Source: an uncultured Dysosmobacter sp.
GTDB lineage: Bacteria > Bacillota > Clostridia > Oscillospirales > Oscillospiraceae
NCBI GenBank assembly: GCA_934590165.1
Contig: CAKTOO010000016.1
Location: 4,360 to 68,359, forward strand
DNA length: 64,000 bases
Direction: 5' to 3'
Both the position numbers and the translations under genes were made by a program. This document shows positions 8,905-18,910 of this stretch, in pieces (positions within the stretch are counted from its first letter, which is position 1; each line of letters begins with the position of its first letter). Under the pieces are notes generated by a model, which made no database searches, was not told where the DNA came from, and saw nothing but the letters and a program-made list of their open reading frames with translations.

Positions 8905-9557
8905 TATATCTGCGCTCCGAAAAGCGTCATGTTTCCTGTTCAGGTATTTCCTTTTTTGAACAATAAAAGCTCCTCTTCGCCCTTCCCGGCGGCATGATAA
9001 GCAGCAGACGCCCTGTCCTTTCCTGTTCATTTCTTCCATGGCAGGGTCGAATCCAGGCTTTCGATGGTAGTCGGCGTATGTATAAGGCGGCAAAGCATGA
9101 TTCCCTGCCTCCGGCCGAAAGTGTGCGGAATTTTGCGGACAACATAACAGCTTACATGGGGCAAATCCTCACTTTGCCGGTGCAAGGTTGTTCCAAAATG
9201 AAAGCATTATGAGCAACCTCACGGGCAACACGCAGGCTTGTTTTTTTGATAACAGAGACTGCGGATACCGCTGCCAGATTTTTGGTGAGCTTCCGTCTGC
9301 CGCAAAAGCAAGCGGATGACGTTCCTTAAAATGCATGAAAATGATTTGTTGCCTGTGTCGTTTTCTGGTGCCTCGTTTATATGGCATAAACGCTCTCTTT
9401 TCCTCTGTACATTTTATGCACGAATCTTTTCGTGTGATTTCGTGTGGCACGTGAATAGTATTTTTTCTTTTCATCCCTTATAATAAAGGCAACAGCGGTT
9501 CGTGAGTGAAATAGCTGCACCGCGAGGGGTGTTATCAAAAGCTGAAGGAGCATTGCT
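8905..9557. other. Intergenic stretch without a convincing gene
   Basis: About 650 bases. Short open frames exist on both strands, but none has a ribosome site or recognisable product. A TATAAT box lies at 9479-9484, about 70 bases before the next ATG, with only a weak -35. Nothing else stands out. Confidence 0.6.
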
Positions 9558-10577
9558 ATGAAGGAAGTAAAAGTTGGCATTGTCGGCCTGGGCCGTCTCG
9601 GCTCTGTCCATGCTGAAAATTTGGCGTTCAAGATTCCCGGCTGCAAGCTGGCCGCCGCCTGCTCCCTTGTGGAGAAAGAGCTGGAATGGGCGAAGGATTA
9701 CCTCAAGGTCGATTTCGTCACGACCGACTATAAGAAGATGGTCGATGAAGCTGACATTGAAGCCGTCGTCATCGTTTCCTCCTCTCCCGAGCACTGCTGG
9801 ATGATCGAATACGCGCTGGACGCCGGCAAGCACGTATTCTGTGACAAGCCGCTGGGCTGCTCACTGGAGGAGTGCAAGCGCGCCGAGGCTGCGGTGGAGC
9901 GTCATCCGGACAAGCTGTTCTTCCTGGGCTTTATGCGCCGCTATGATCCGTCCTATGCCCATGCGAAAGAGCAGATCGACGCGGGCAAGATCGGCAAGCC
10001 CTACCTGGTCAAGGCCACCGGCCTGGACCCCGAGGCGCTGGTCGAGAGCTGCATCAAATTCTCCAAGACCTCCGGCGGCATTTTCATCGATGCGGCATCT
10101 CATGACATTGACCTGATGCGCTGGTTCCTGGGCGGCGAGATCACCGAGGTCTACGCGGCCGGCACCACGTTCAAGCACCCGGAATTTGCCGAAAACGGCG
10201 ACACCGAGACCGGCATGGCGATGCTGAAGCTGGACAACGGCACCGTCGCCTTCCTGCATGTTGGCCGTACCGCCCCCCACGGCTATCACACCGAGACCGA
10301 GATCGTTGGAACCGAGGGCCACATCCGCGTTGCCGGTGTACCCTGGAAGGACCGCACCATGATCTACGACCAGTACGGTGCCCGGCAGGAGATCATCGAA
10401 AACTTCCCCCAACGTTTCGCGGAAGCCTATTTGCTGGAGATGGTCGATTTCATCGACTGCATCCAAAAGGGCCGCAAGCCTGAGCTGACGGTATACGACG
10501 GCACGAAGGCCACCATCGTCACCTATGCGATCACCGATTCGTTCCACAGCGGCAAGGCCGTCAAGGTCGAATATTGA
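9558..10577 (+). CDS. Gfo/Idh/MocA-family dehydrogenase (inositol 2-dehydrogenase-like)
   Basis: 339-aa NAD(P)-dependent sugar or polyol oxidoreductase. The N-terminal Rossmann fold shows GIVGLGRLG at residues 7-15. The conserved lysine motif appears as CDKPLG near residue 97, and the C-terminal substrate domain has the IDAASHDIDLMRWFLG block with the catalytic Asp-x3-His arrangement. Resemblance is closest to myo-inositol 2-dehydrogenases (IolG), but the family covers many substrates. AAGGAG lies upstream of the ATG. It stands alone, next to a degenerate region and about 6 kb from a sugar-type ABC cluster on the other strand that may share the substrate. Confidence 0.85.
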   Translation: MKEVKVGIVGLGRLGSVHAENLAFKIPGCKLAAACSLVEKELEWAKDYLKVDFVTTDYKKMVDEADIEAVVIVSSSPEHCWMIEYALDAGKHVFCDKPLGCSLEECKRAEAAVERHPDKLFFLGFMRRYDPSYAHAKEQIDAGKIGKPYLVKATGLDPEALVESCIKFSKTSGGIFIDAASHDIDLMRWFLGGEITEVYAAGTTFKHPEFAENGDTETGMAMLKLDNGTVAFLHVGRTAPHGYHTETEIVGTEGHIRVAGVPWKDRTMIYDQYGARQEIIENFPQRFAEAYLLEMVDFIDCIQKGRKPELTVYDGTKATIVTYAITDSFHSGKAVKVEY

Positions 10578-10729
10578 CCGAAAGCAAATACAATTGACAA
10601 AATACCGGGCCGCGGCATCCAAAATGGATGCCGCGGCTCTTTGCTTCTATCATCAGGGAACCGGGGTTGCATTTTGGGGGAAGGAGTGCTTAAATAGTGG
10701 GTACAACAACGGGGAGTCTGCGGAAGCAG

Positions 10730-11711
10730 GCTGAGATGCGGCTGTGTCGCCGGGCGAGCCGTCTGGCAGGTCCTGTTCATCCTGCCAATGCTGGTCCCCT
10801 CGGTTTCGCTGGGCACAAGGCTGGTGCTGCTGGGGACCAACGGCTTTTTGACCCGGCTCCTCCGCCTGTCCGGCAGCATCTACGGCCTGCACGGCATCGT
10901 TCTGGGGCAGGTGCTGTATTCCACTCCGGTGGTGTTTTTGCTGCTTTGCAACATCCTGCTCTACGAGGATTATACCCCGCACGAGGCAGCCATGGTGCTG
11001 GACATTCCGGCCCACCGCCGCTTTACCGGCATTGCACCGCGCCACCTTTGGTGGGAGAGCGTCACCGCGACCTTTCGGTGTTTTCCATGGCCGTAACAGA
11101 TTACGGAATCCCGCTGGCCGTGGGAGGCAAGACAAAGACGCTGTCCACGGTTTTGTATTCCAGTGTTGCCGGACAGCTGCAATTCGGAAAAGGCAGTGTG
11201 ATCGGTGCCTGCCTGCTGGTGCCGGCCGTGCTGGTGTTTTTGTTCGATTCCGGCCGCAGGCGGGACGGTGATCGCGTCCTTCGCGGCATATGCCGCCGCC
11301 CGGCAGCGGAGTGCGGCCACACGGCTGGTGCATCTGCTTTCCACACTGACGCTGTCGGTTCCCGGCCTGGTGCTTGGCCTTGCCTATGTTCTGGCATTTA
11401 AGCAGAGTCCCCTCTACGAAACCATGGGCATCCTCATTCTTTCCAGCACTGTACATTTTTTCACAACCCCGTATCTCATGCTTTACCAGGCATTCGGCAA
11501 GCTAAACGCCAACCTGGAAGGCACGGGGCAAGTCCTCGGTATTCCTCCCGTTCGCCTGTTTGTGAATGTGTTTTTGCCCCAGTGCGAAGAAACGCTGGCG
11601 GACATGGCCGCGTATTTCTTTTTGAACGCCAATCTGCTGGCGCGCGGGATTTCATTCTTACTGAAGCGCCGGCTCCGGCGTGTGCGCCAGCAGCCGAGCG
11701 GTATAGAATAA
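10730..11711 (+). pseudogene. Broken ABC importer permease (iron/phosphonate FbpB/PhnU type)
   Basis: The remnant reads through three frames. In one frame (about 10765-11075) there are PSVSLGTRLVLLGTNG and GIVLGQVLYSTPVVFLLL; in the next (about 11075-11265) MAVTDYGIPLAVGGKTKTL and GQLQFGKGSVIGACLLVP; in the third (about 11265-11711) LSTLTLSVPGLVLGLAYVLAF and the EAA-like region. In order these match a two-domain importer permease of the kind used for ferric iron or 2-aminoethylphosphonate. At least two frameshifts (near 11075 and 11260) and a missing N-terminal third make it non-functional. No intact partner ATPase or binding protein is present. Confidence 0.75.
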
Positions 11712-11948
11712 GCCCATCGGCATGGATAAAAACCGGGCAGTTCATTGCATTGCAATGGACTGCCCGGTTTCTCCTTGTTAATGGACTGCCGGTTTTCCCG
11801 AATGTGCACGGTGCGCTTCGCCTTTCGCAGAAGGATGTGCGCTGATGGATGTCTCTCCAACATTGCTTAAAACAGATAGGGAACATTCCCCTGGCACGTA
11901 CAGCAAAGCCTTGAGCCACCCGCTTCACACAGAACGCCAGCAGCTTTT

Positions 11949-12080
11949 TTACAGGCATCTGACCAATAGCTGGAAGAAGCCGCCGGCACCCATCACCACG
12001 CTCTTACGGCCTTGCGGCGTATCCAGAAGCATTACGATACAGTCGGCCCGGTCCACACTCAAAATATGCAGCTCATTCAT
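11949..12080 (-). pseudogene. Fragment of a ComEC-like MBL-fold protein
   Basis: A 43-codon open frame starting at the ATG at 12080, with ELHILSVDRADCIVMLLDTP then GRKSVVMGAGG. This matches the N-terminal strand pair of ComEC-type metallo-beta-lactamase-fold proteins, where the usual pattern is HxxxVGxGDxxxxxxPxGxxxLIDAGG. It stops after the first motif and no downstream metal-binding HxHxDH is found, so it is a truncated relic. Confidence 0.5.
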
Positions 12081-12139
12081 GTTTTTCCAATCCTACCTCG
12101 CAGCGGTCATCAGTGCGGCTCAAGCTGCCGCAGCCTTGC

Positions 12140-12415
12140 TCAAAACACATCCAGATCCTGCCCGTTTACGACCACGCCTCCCCGGATCTCATGGAGCTGG
12201 TAGCCGGTAGGGTTGTCTTTTTCAAAGCCATGGATTTGAAAATCAATATCCACCCGTAAGCCTGCAAAATATGGTCCGTCATATTTTGCAGCCCCTTGGG
12301 GGCAAAATCCACCAGATAAGCCTGTTCATCCACAACCACCGCCGTGGCAGGGCCACCGGCATTTGGTTCCGCATGGGGGTACCTCTCCCAATAATACCAG
12401 TTTTGTCCGTGACAT
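12140..12415 (-). pseudogene. Frameshifted, truncated MBL-fold metallo-hydrolase
   Basis: The ATG at 12415 (after GGAGGAAG) opens with a KLVLLG strand. The frame then shifts so that GGPATAVVVDEQAYLVDF is read in a second frame, and RVDIDFQIHGFEKDNPTGY with HEIRGGVVVNGQDLDVF in another. These are the first and later blocks of RNase Z/arylsulfatase-like MBL hydrolases. The HxHxDH metal site between them is gone, so there is an internal deletion as well as frameshifts. The ATG overlaps the stop of the nhaC relic, showing that they once formed an operon. Confidence 0.65.
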
Positions 12416-13005
12416 CAAGTCTCTTCCTCCGAGATGTGTTTTGTGGAAATTTTTGCAAATTTATGCAGAAGGCCGAAAACCGGCGTCAGGTACAGCAAAA
12501 ACAGATACGGGAAAAATACGCCTCAGGCCATGCCCAGCGTGCCCGACATATAAATGCAGTCCACGGGATCATCGGTCCTGCAAGCGTTCCGGAATCCTCA
12601 ATGCATCCGGGCAGGATCTCCGGGGCAATTTTCCTCTCCCGGAACATGGGTGCCATCAAGCGGTCGGTCAGAACATGGAACACAGGAGAAGAACAGTTCA
12701 CAATGCTGGTCGCATAGCCCACCAGCATCGTCACGAGGAGCAGAATGGATTCCCTCCACAAAGAGCCGCAGAATACAGTCCAGAACGCCCACCTTCAACG
12801 CATCAAAGGCGCCGTCCAGAATCCGCTCATAATCGCTCCGGTTTCCCAGGCAGAACAGATAAATGATCACCCAATTGAAAAGCAGGCCGATTATGAGGCC
12901 TCCCGTTTTCAGGTGGATGCAGGCCGCCACGGACGCAATAATCAGGAGAAGCAAGATCAGGCACTGTATCCCATTCAGCTTCTTCTCTTTTCCTTTCGTA
13001 CCCAT
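12415..13005 (-). pseudogene. Degenerate Na+/H+ antiporter (NhaC family)
   Basis: The start at 13005 has a good GGAGG site and reads MGTKGKEKKLNG then membrane segments and the block ERILDGAFDALKVG, typical of NhaC. After about residue 90 the frame breaks. The C-terminal blocks appear in other frames: EDSGTLAGPMIPW near 12580-12620, then YMSGTLGMA, and the last frame ends at 12415. Only about 590 bases remain of an expected ~1.4 kb, so the centre of the gene has been deleted and several frameshifts added. Confidence 0.7.
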
Positions 13006-13186
13006 CAGTTTATTTCCTCCCAATCCCAATGTTTTAACGTTTTTAACCGTTAAAGCAGAGACATCGAAAATTATGCTACGAGCGCAGAGGATATGCACCC
13101 GTCAAACGCATTCGCTCCCTTGCGTTCTCTGCCGCTGCCCGCTTACAGGCAGCCTTTTCTCAGTGCAAGGATGATGCAGGAAACGC

Positions 13187-13222
13187 AAAAAGTCCCAAAG
13201 CCGAAATGGCTTCAGGACTTTT
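13187..13222 (-). terminator. Terminator of the c-di-GMP gene
   Basis: Arms 13188-13195 and 13215-13222 plus an inner stem. On the minus strand it is followed by a run of five T. It lies 20 bases after the stop at 13242. Confidence 0.7.
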
Positions 13223-13241
13223 GCATCTACTGCGGAGTGAT

Positions 13242-16232
13242 CTACAAGGCGGCCAGCCTTCCACGGCCATGCTCCTTCGCATGATAAAGCGCTTTATCAG
13301 CTGCTTCGTACAGCTGGTTGAACGTTGCTTCCGAGTCCGCGATGACCATGCCCATGGAGATCCCCGCTCCGCCCTCCACTGCTTTCAGCGTGAGATTGAC
13401 CTTGTCAAAAATCTGCTGCGCGCGTTCCTGCAGCTGTGCGTCCGGCATGCCCTTATCAAAAGAGAGTGCCGCCGCGAACTCGTCACCGCCCATACGGCAG
13501 GCTCGATCCTCTTTTCTCAAAGACATCATCAGAGTCTGCGCAGCTAAAATCAAAAATTTATCACCATTATGATGCCCAAATGTATCGTTATACGCCTTAA
13601 ACCGGTCCACATCGATCATCAGCATCATGATTTTGAGGTTTCCCTCCAGAAGCTTCAATTCCACATCGCTGCGGAATGCGGCGTGATTCAGCAGCCCTGT
13701 CAGAGAATCCCTGCGGTATGTGCGTTCCCAGTATCTCAATTGGACCTGTGCCTTGCTCTGCTCCGCGTCTGTCAGCATCTTCATGGAATAGGTGTTGGCA
13801 ATATCCGCAATGATGATCTCCGAGCGTTCGGCGCGCACAACGGAATCATAATATACTCTGCCGCAGCAAAACACATAAATATCAGAGCCATCCTTCCGCC
13901 GTAGCTTATGCTCCTGAAAAACCAGTGGATTCTTTGCAAAGCCGGCATTGGTCTGACACAGGTACTCTATGCGGTCCTCTTCGGGAATCAGGTCCGCCTG
14001 AAGCATGGGCCGCTGCCGGATATCTTCCGCTGTATACCCTGTCATCTTTTCAAAATTTTCATCCACAGACACAATATACATGGAATCATCCAGCAAATAC
14101 CTGCTGTATGGAACCAGATGTACATTATGCCTTTTTTCTGCGCGCTCACTGTCAGACCGGTCTTGCTTCTCTCCGTGGTCACCTCCGGATACTTCAGCCT
14201 GTCCCTGACCTTCTTGCGCTTCCGGCGGGTCTTCCTTCAAACAGCCGAGAAACTCCGATACGATATATGGGTCAAACTGGCTGCCCGCACACCGTTTCAA
14301 TTCTTCCTTGGCTTTCGTGACAGACAAGGACCGCCTGTAAGAGCGGTTATTGATCATGGCGTCATATGCATCCACCACAGCGATCACACGGGACAAAAGC
14401 GGAATGCTCTCCCCGCTCAGGCCATCCGGATATCCCTTGCCGTCCCACCGCTCGTGATGATGCAGGATATCCTCCGCGATTCCCTTCAGTTCCGTATTGC
14501 TGTTGGCGATCTCATAGCCCTTTTTCGTGTGGGAACGCAAGATCTTCCATTCCTCTTCCGAAAGCTTTCCCGGCTTATTCAGGATCTCCAGCGGAATCCC
14601 GATTTTTCCGATGTCGTGCAGCAAGCAAAGAAGTGCCAGATTGCTCTGCTGGATATCCGTCAGTTCGATCCGCTTTCCGAGTTTTTCTCCCATCAGTTGT
14701 GTGCGCCGCACATGGTGTTCCGTGTCGCTGTCGCATTCCTGGAGGGCCCGGATCAGGGACGTCAGCATTTCAGAGTGGATGGATTCCTGGTCCAGCAGCT
14801 TTTTCGCGCGCATTGCCTGGGACGCCGCGCAGATAGTTTGAACAATATCCGGCGATTCTTTTGTGAAAAGGCTGACTGCATACTGGATCTTGCCGGAAAA
14901 GTTTTCTTTTACCCGCTCCATGCACGCCTGCATCTCGGTCTCACTGCTGTGGCTGCACAGGGCAATGAGATGTGCTTCCACTCCCCGCACATAATAGGTG
15001 TGCTTTGGGAAGTATTGACGCATAGTGTCTGCCAGCAGTTTGATCTTCTGGTCTCCCACATGATTTCCCATCGTACTGTTGACCACCGATAGGCTGTTGA
15101 TGTCACAGATCGCCACCGCCGTGGGATAGGGAAACGCGTTTGGCTGATCCCTTACAAGCATCCGGAAGCTCTCCATGTTCTGAAACCCTGTCAGCAGATC
15201 GGTCTCCAGCGCCGCATCTGAAAATACGAACAGCTGCCCAAGCCTCTGCTCCTTTTCGTTTTTCAGGCTGCGGATATCGCATCTCAGGGGACGAACTTCC
15301 TCGCCTTTTTTCATGTAGCATTGCAGGGAAAAACTGTCATTTTCCGTTTCTGAATTCAGAGAAAGGTCATAACAATTCAAAAAATCCTTCAATTCAGCGC
15401 ATCTTTCCGTCTGGATGCCTCCCAAAAGGTCATCCGCCCTTTTGTTATGGAGGATCAGGTGGTCATGATAATCAAACAGGACGATTCCCTGTCCGATGTT
15501 TTCAAAAATACTGGTTTTCAGGCAGTTCAGCATTCCGTGGGTCGAGTATTCAAAACAGCTCCAATACAGCAAAAAGGCCGTCAGGCTGTATCCGCAGATG
15601 GAATAGTCCAGAAGATTATAGATGTCAACCTCCGGCCAGTAGAGAAATACCGCGTTCACCGCAACGATCGTCACAATCCCGAGGATCACATAGCGGTACT
15701 GTGACCGGTATTCCCGCGGAATCCTGCGCAGCTTTCGAATCAGCAGAATCAAAATCACTGCCACCAGGCTATATGTAAAAATGAGATGCATCCAGTACAG
15801 CGGTTTCATTTGATAGCTGTACTTGGCGATGTAGGTGTCTCTCCGGACATAGTGGACGGCAATTTCGTAAAAGGGATTGATGGCGAAAACCACAGCCTCG
15901 AAGACGGCATAGAGAATACTGAAAGCAATCGCTGTTTTGCCGGGCTTTGTAAATTCCCCTTTCGTAAAATAAACCGTGAAAATGAGGAGGCAGACCAGCA
16001 TGATATCGATATTGACAAAATAGATACTGGACATGACCGAGACGCACCGATAATCGTTGTTCAGAATGCTGATCAGGTAACTGATGTCCACCACAGCCGC
16101 GTCTGCGCAGGCAAATCCCAGGTATCTCCCCGTGGTCTTGTTCTTCAAGATGGATTTTATCGCCAGAATTCCGTCAATCACGGCGATCAGAATGGAAATT
16201 TCTATATAGCAATTTAAAAACCATGCATTCAT
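13242..16232 (-). CDS. Membrane c-di-GMP enzyme: PAS, degenerate GGDEF, HD-GYP, PAS, GGDEF
   Basis: 996 aa. Residues 1-230 hold about seven hydrophobic segments like a HisK_7TM sensor, and about 240-340 a PAS-like region. Residues 345-480 resemble GGDEF, but the signature is GVEAH (417-421), so this domain is probably catalytically dead or regulatory. An HD-GYP phosphodiesterase follows at 490-670 with HD at 539-540 and HHERWDGKGYP at 592-602, all key residues present. A second PAS spans 705-810. The C-terminal GGDEF (842-985) has intact GGDEF at 915-919 and an RxxD inhibitory site (RKED, 906-909). It can therefore in principle both make and degrade cyclic dinucleotide. Monocistronic, with AAAGGGG before the ATG and its own terminator. 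Confidence 0.9.
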   Translation of the reverse strand: MNAWFLNCYIEISILIAVIDGILAIKSILKNKTTGRYLGFACADAAVVDISYLISILNNDYRCVSVMSSIYFVNIDIMLVCLLIFTVYFTKGEFTKPGKTAIAFSILYAVFEAVVFAINPFYEIAVHYVRRDTYIAKYSYQMKPLYWMHLIFTYSLVAVILILLIRKLRRIPREYRSQYRYVILGIVTIVAVNAVFLYWPEVDIYNLLDYSICGYSLTAFLLYWSCFEYSTHGMLNCLKTSIFENIGQGIVLFDYHDHLILHNKRADDLLGGIQTERCAELKDFLNCYDLSLNSETENDSFSLQCYMKKGEEVRPLRCDIRSLKNEKEQRLGQLFVFSDAALETDLLTGFQNMESFRMLVRDQPNAFPYPTAVAICDINSLSVVNSTMGNHVGDQKIKLLADTMRQYFPKHTYYVRGVEAHLIALCSHSSETEMQACMERVKENFSGKIQYAVSLFTKESPDIVQTICAASQAMRAKKLLDQESIHSEMLTSLIRALQECDSDTEHHVRRTQLMGEKLGKRIELTDIQQSNLALLCLLHDIGKIGIPLEILNKPGKLSEEEWKILRSHTKKGYEIANSNTELKGIAEDILHHHERWDGKGYPDGLSGESIPLLSRVIAVVDAYDAMINNRSYRRSLSVTKAKEELKRCAGSQFDPYIVSEFLGCLKEDPPEAQEGQGQAEVSGGDHGEKQDRSDSERAEKRHNVHLVPYSRYLLDDSMYIVSVDENFEKMTGYTAEDIRQRPMLQADLIPEEDRIEYLCQTNAGFAKNPLVFQEHKLRRKDGSDIYVFCCGRVYYDSVVRAERSEIIIADIANTYSMKMLTDAEQSKAQVQLRYWERTYRRDSLTGLLNHAAFRSDVELKLLEGNLKIMMLMIDVDRFKAYNDTFGHHNGDKFLILAAQTLMMSLRKEDRACRMGGDEFAAALSFDKGMPDAQLQERAQQIFDKVNLTLKAVEGGAGISMGMVIADSEATFNQLYEAADKALYHAKEHGRGRLAAL

Positions 16233-16433
16233 GCCGAACGTCCCGCCCCTTTCAGGGTAATATTTTCCTGTTACAAATGCATCTTTTATCTACATTTATA
16301 CACTATTTCTATATAGACATCAAGACTTCCCCGGAATTTTACCTGAACAATGAAGCAGCGAATGATGTTGGTAAAGGCGGAGGTTTGGAATGCCGCAGAG
16401 GGTTTGCGGGAGCATTTCCCTGCTTGCAAATCA

Positions 16434-16481
16434 TCAAAAAGGCCGGCAGCACCGTCAATTTCTGACGGTGCTGCCGGCCTT
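16434..16481 (-). terminator. Terminator of the ADH/LacI/sugar ABC cluster
   Basis: Perfect stem of at least 17 bp (16441-16457 with 16463-16479), five-base loop and a T5 tail on the minus strand, 48 bases after the dehydrogenase stop. Confidence 0.9.
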
Positions 16482-16528
16482 GGAGAAAAGAAGTCATCTA
16501 CTATTTCAAATCCATAGTAAGATGAATA

Positions 16529-17689
16529 TTACATCCAGGGGTCGATGACAACTTTCATGCTGTTATCGGTCATACTGGTTTGAATGGCCGTTTCGTAGTC
16601 ATCAACGGAAAAATGGTGGCTGAACAGCTTTTCCCAGGGGAAACGTTCCCTGTTGCGCAACATGATCTGCATAACGGTCTGATAGTCCGTGATATGATTC
16701 GTCATACCGATTATGCGCAGGTTGTTGGCACAGATCTCATGCACGCCGATCCGGGGCGCTTCACCGCACTCCACGAAGTTGCCCGGCTCCAAATACATAC
16801 CGGCCTTGCGCAGGTACCGCAGCCCCTCCGGGAATGCCTCAGGCCGGCCCACGCATTCGCAGACGATATCCGCGCCCCGGCCATGCGTCTCTTTTTTAAT
16901 GCGCGCAATGCGTTCTTCCTCGGTGGTGCCGCGCACATTGATGACCACATCCGCGCCAAACTCCTTGGCAAGTTCCAGCTTATAGTCGGAAATATCGGTT
17001 GCAATGATTTTCCCGGCGCCCATAATACGGGCCATAATGATGTGGGCCATGCCCAGAGGGCCGGCACCCTGCACCACAACACTGTCCCCCAGGTTGAAGC
17101 CCTCTCTTGACTGTGCGCTGAACTGCCGGGCCTTTTCCAGCGTATAGGCGACACACATGACCTCGGTAAAGCAGGCCATATCCTCCGTCAAGCCATCGGG
17201 GACCTTATAGACATATGTGCCGGGTTCGATGTACAAATACTGGGCGGAACCGCCATAGAGGTGATTCGCATCATTACAGGAGCGCATATTGCCGTAGCTG
17301 AACTGAAGGTGCTCGCACCAGGGATAGCTGGGGATGTTTTTGCAATACCAGCATTTCCCGCAAACCACATCCGGGCAGATCGTGACGCGGTCACCAACCT
17401 TCAGGTAATCCCCGTCCCGGGAGAGGTTCTTCGCACCATCCTCATCAATGGCCACGATTTCCAACAGGACCTCATGTCCCTGAATGATGGGAAACGGCAG
17501 GTGGATCTCGTTTTCGGTGCCCTTGTACTGGACGGCCTCGCCGCGGTAGCTGTGCTTATCCGTGCCGCAGATGCCGGAGCGGATCACCTTACAAATGGCA
17601 GCCCCCTTCCCCAGCTTGGGCATATCGAACTCCCATGTTTCCACATGGCCGGGTTCTACAAGTACGGCGGCTTTTACTTTTTCGTCCAT
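16529..17689 (-). CDS. Zinc-dependent alcohol/polyol dehydrogenase (MDR family)
   Basis: 386 aa. Catalytic zinc ligands are seen as C41 (GICGTDKH) and H72-E73 (GHE). A structural zinc lobe has C110, C113, C116 and C125, with one extra residue before the last cysteine compared with the common spacing. The nucleotide-binding motif VVVQGAGPLGMAHI lies near residue 190. The family oxidises secondary alcohols, threonine or sugar alcohols with NAD(P). It sits downstream of a LacI regulator and a sugar-type ABC transporter on the same strand, so it probably performs the first oxidation of the imported compound. The exact substrate is not determinable. Confidence 0.87.
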   Translation of the reverse strand: MDEKVKAAVLVEPGHVETWEFDMPKLGKGAAICKVIRSGICGTDKHSYRGEAVQYKGTENEIHLPFPIIQGHEVLLEIVAIDEDGAKNLSRDGDYLKVGDRVTICPDVVCGKCWYCKNIPSYPWCEHLQFSYGNMRSCNDANHLYGGSAQYLYIEPGTYVYKVPDGLTEDMACFTEVMCVAYTLEKARQFSAQSREGFNLGDSVVVQGAGPLGMAHIIMARIMGAGKIIATDISDYKLELAKEFGADVVINVRGTTEEERIARIKKETHGRGADIVCECVGRPEAFPEGLRYLRKAGMYLEPGNFVECGEAPRIGVHEICANNLRIIGMTNHITDYQTVMQIMLRNRERFPWEKLFSHHFSVDDYETAIQTSMTDNSMKVVIDPWM

Positions 17690-17739
17690 ATCATTACCTC
17701 CTTAAATCAGGCGAATGTATGGACGTCCGCCTGATGATT

Positions 17740-18729
17740 TCACGTTTTTCGGATGATGAGCTCCGGTTCAAAAACCACCTGGTTGACCCGGCGGTAAGGC
17801 TCTTTCGATGTGATCGTCTCCATCAGCATTTTCATGCCGTGGGAACCGATTTGATAATCCGCCTGGGCGATGGTGGTCAGAGGATAATCCAGATACTGGT
17901 CGATCTCGCTGTTGTCATAACCGACGATGCTGATATCCTCCGGGATTTTGTATCCCCAGTTTCTAGCGGCGCTCAGCACGCCGATCGCAACAATATCCGA
18001 TGAACAGAACACCCCGAAGGGCGGCCTGCATACTTTCAAAATTTGCTCCAGAGCGCGGCGCCCGTCTTTGAATTGCAGATTGTCATAGAGAATATGGCTT
18101 TTTTGAAAGGGAAGGTTTTTCTCCCGGAAAGCCATTTGTATGCCCTGGGTACGGCTGGACGCGATGGAGATATTCTCCGGGCCGCTCAGGAAATAAATAT
18201 TCTTTTTCCCCTGCTCCAGCAGGTAATTGGCAGCCAGATATGCGCCCCGCACATCATTATTGATGACGTAGCTCACCTCGTTATAGGCCGCGCTGCAGCG
18301 GGACACAAAAAGATAGGGGATCGACACATTCCGATAGGCCTCCTCACAGATGGGAACCGCGATAAGGCCGGCGACATTTAAACGCTGAACACGGCCGAGC
18401 TGCTCCTCTTCCAGCTTTGCATCCTCGCCGGTATGGCAAGCGACAACAGAGTAATCGTGGGCACGGGCAATGTCCTCAACACCCCGCCACAAGCGGGCAA
18501 AATAGGGGTTGGAAACGTCGGGCACAAGAAAGCCGATAATTTGCTGGTGTTCCCCCAATGCGGAACAATCCATTTGGGGAGAGCGGTAATGTCTGGCCCG
18601 TGCGGCCTCCATGATGCGCCGCCGGGTAGTTTCCGACACTTCCGTACTGTTATTCAATGCCTTGGAAACCGTGGACACAGAGGTCCCGGTGATTTGGGCA
18701 AGCTCCCTCATTGTGATGCGTTTTGCCAT
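17740..18729 (-). CDS. LacI-family transcriptional regulator
   Basis: 329 aa. The N-terminal HTH (residues 5-25: TMRELAQITGTSVSTVSKAL) and hinge are followed by a periplasmic-binding-protein-like ligand domain starting at about residue 62 (IIGFLVPDVSNPYFARLWRG). The length is typical. AGGAGG precedes the ATG. It lies between the binding-protein gene and the dehydrogenase, all on the minus strand, and probably controls this cluster in response to the imported sugar or polyol. Confidence 0.93.
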   Translation of the reverse strand: MAKRITMRELAQITGTSVSTVSKALNNSTEVSETTRRRIMEAARARHYRSPQMDCSALGEHQQIIGFLVPDVSNPYFARLWRGVEDIARAHDYSVVACHTGEDAKLEEEQLGRVQRLNVAGLIAVPICEEAYRNVSIPYLFVSRCSAAYNEVSYVINNDVRGAYLAANYLLEQGKKNIYFLSGPENISIASSRTQGIQMAFREKNLPFQKSHILYDNLQFKDGRRALEQILKVCRPPFGVFCSSDIVAIGVLSAARNWGYKIPEDISIVGYDNSEIDQYLDYPLTTIAQADYQIGSHGMKMLMETITSKEPYRRVNQVVFEPELIIRKT

Positions 18730-18830
18730 AAGTTCCTCCTCCAGCGTGCAAAATCCTGCTTACACCTCCATCTTAAACAAACGTATGGGCTGCGTCAATC
18801 CATACAGGACCACGGCACACGAGAGGCTTT

Positions 18831-18861
18831 GCAGGGGGACTTGCAACGCAAGCCCCCCTGC
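18831..18861 (-). other. GC-rich stem-loop between the binding-protein and LacI genes
   Basis: 14-bp arms 18831-18844 and 18848-18861 with one mismatch and a three-base loop. It lacks a T-run on either strand. Its place directly after the binding-protein gene suggests message protection or partial termination. Confidence 0.5.
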
Positions 18862-18910
18862 GTCATTTCATGTACAATGTGCTTTGCGTTTCTTGGGTGA
18901 AACCGGCAAA

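Noticed and set aside
8927..9474. Several short open frames on both strands in the gap before the Gfo/Idh gene
   Set aside because: None has a ribosome site, recognisable product or coding-like composition.
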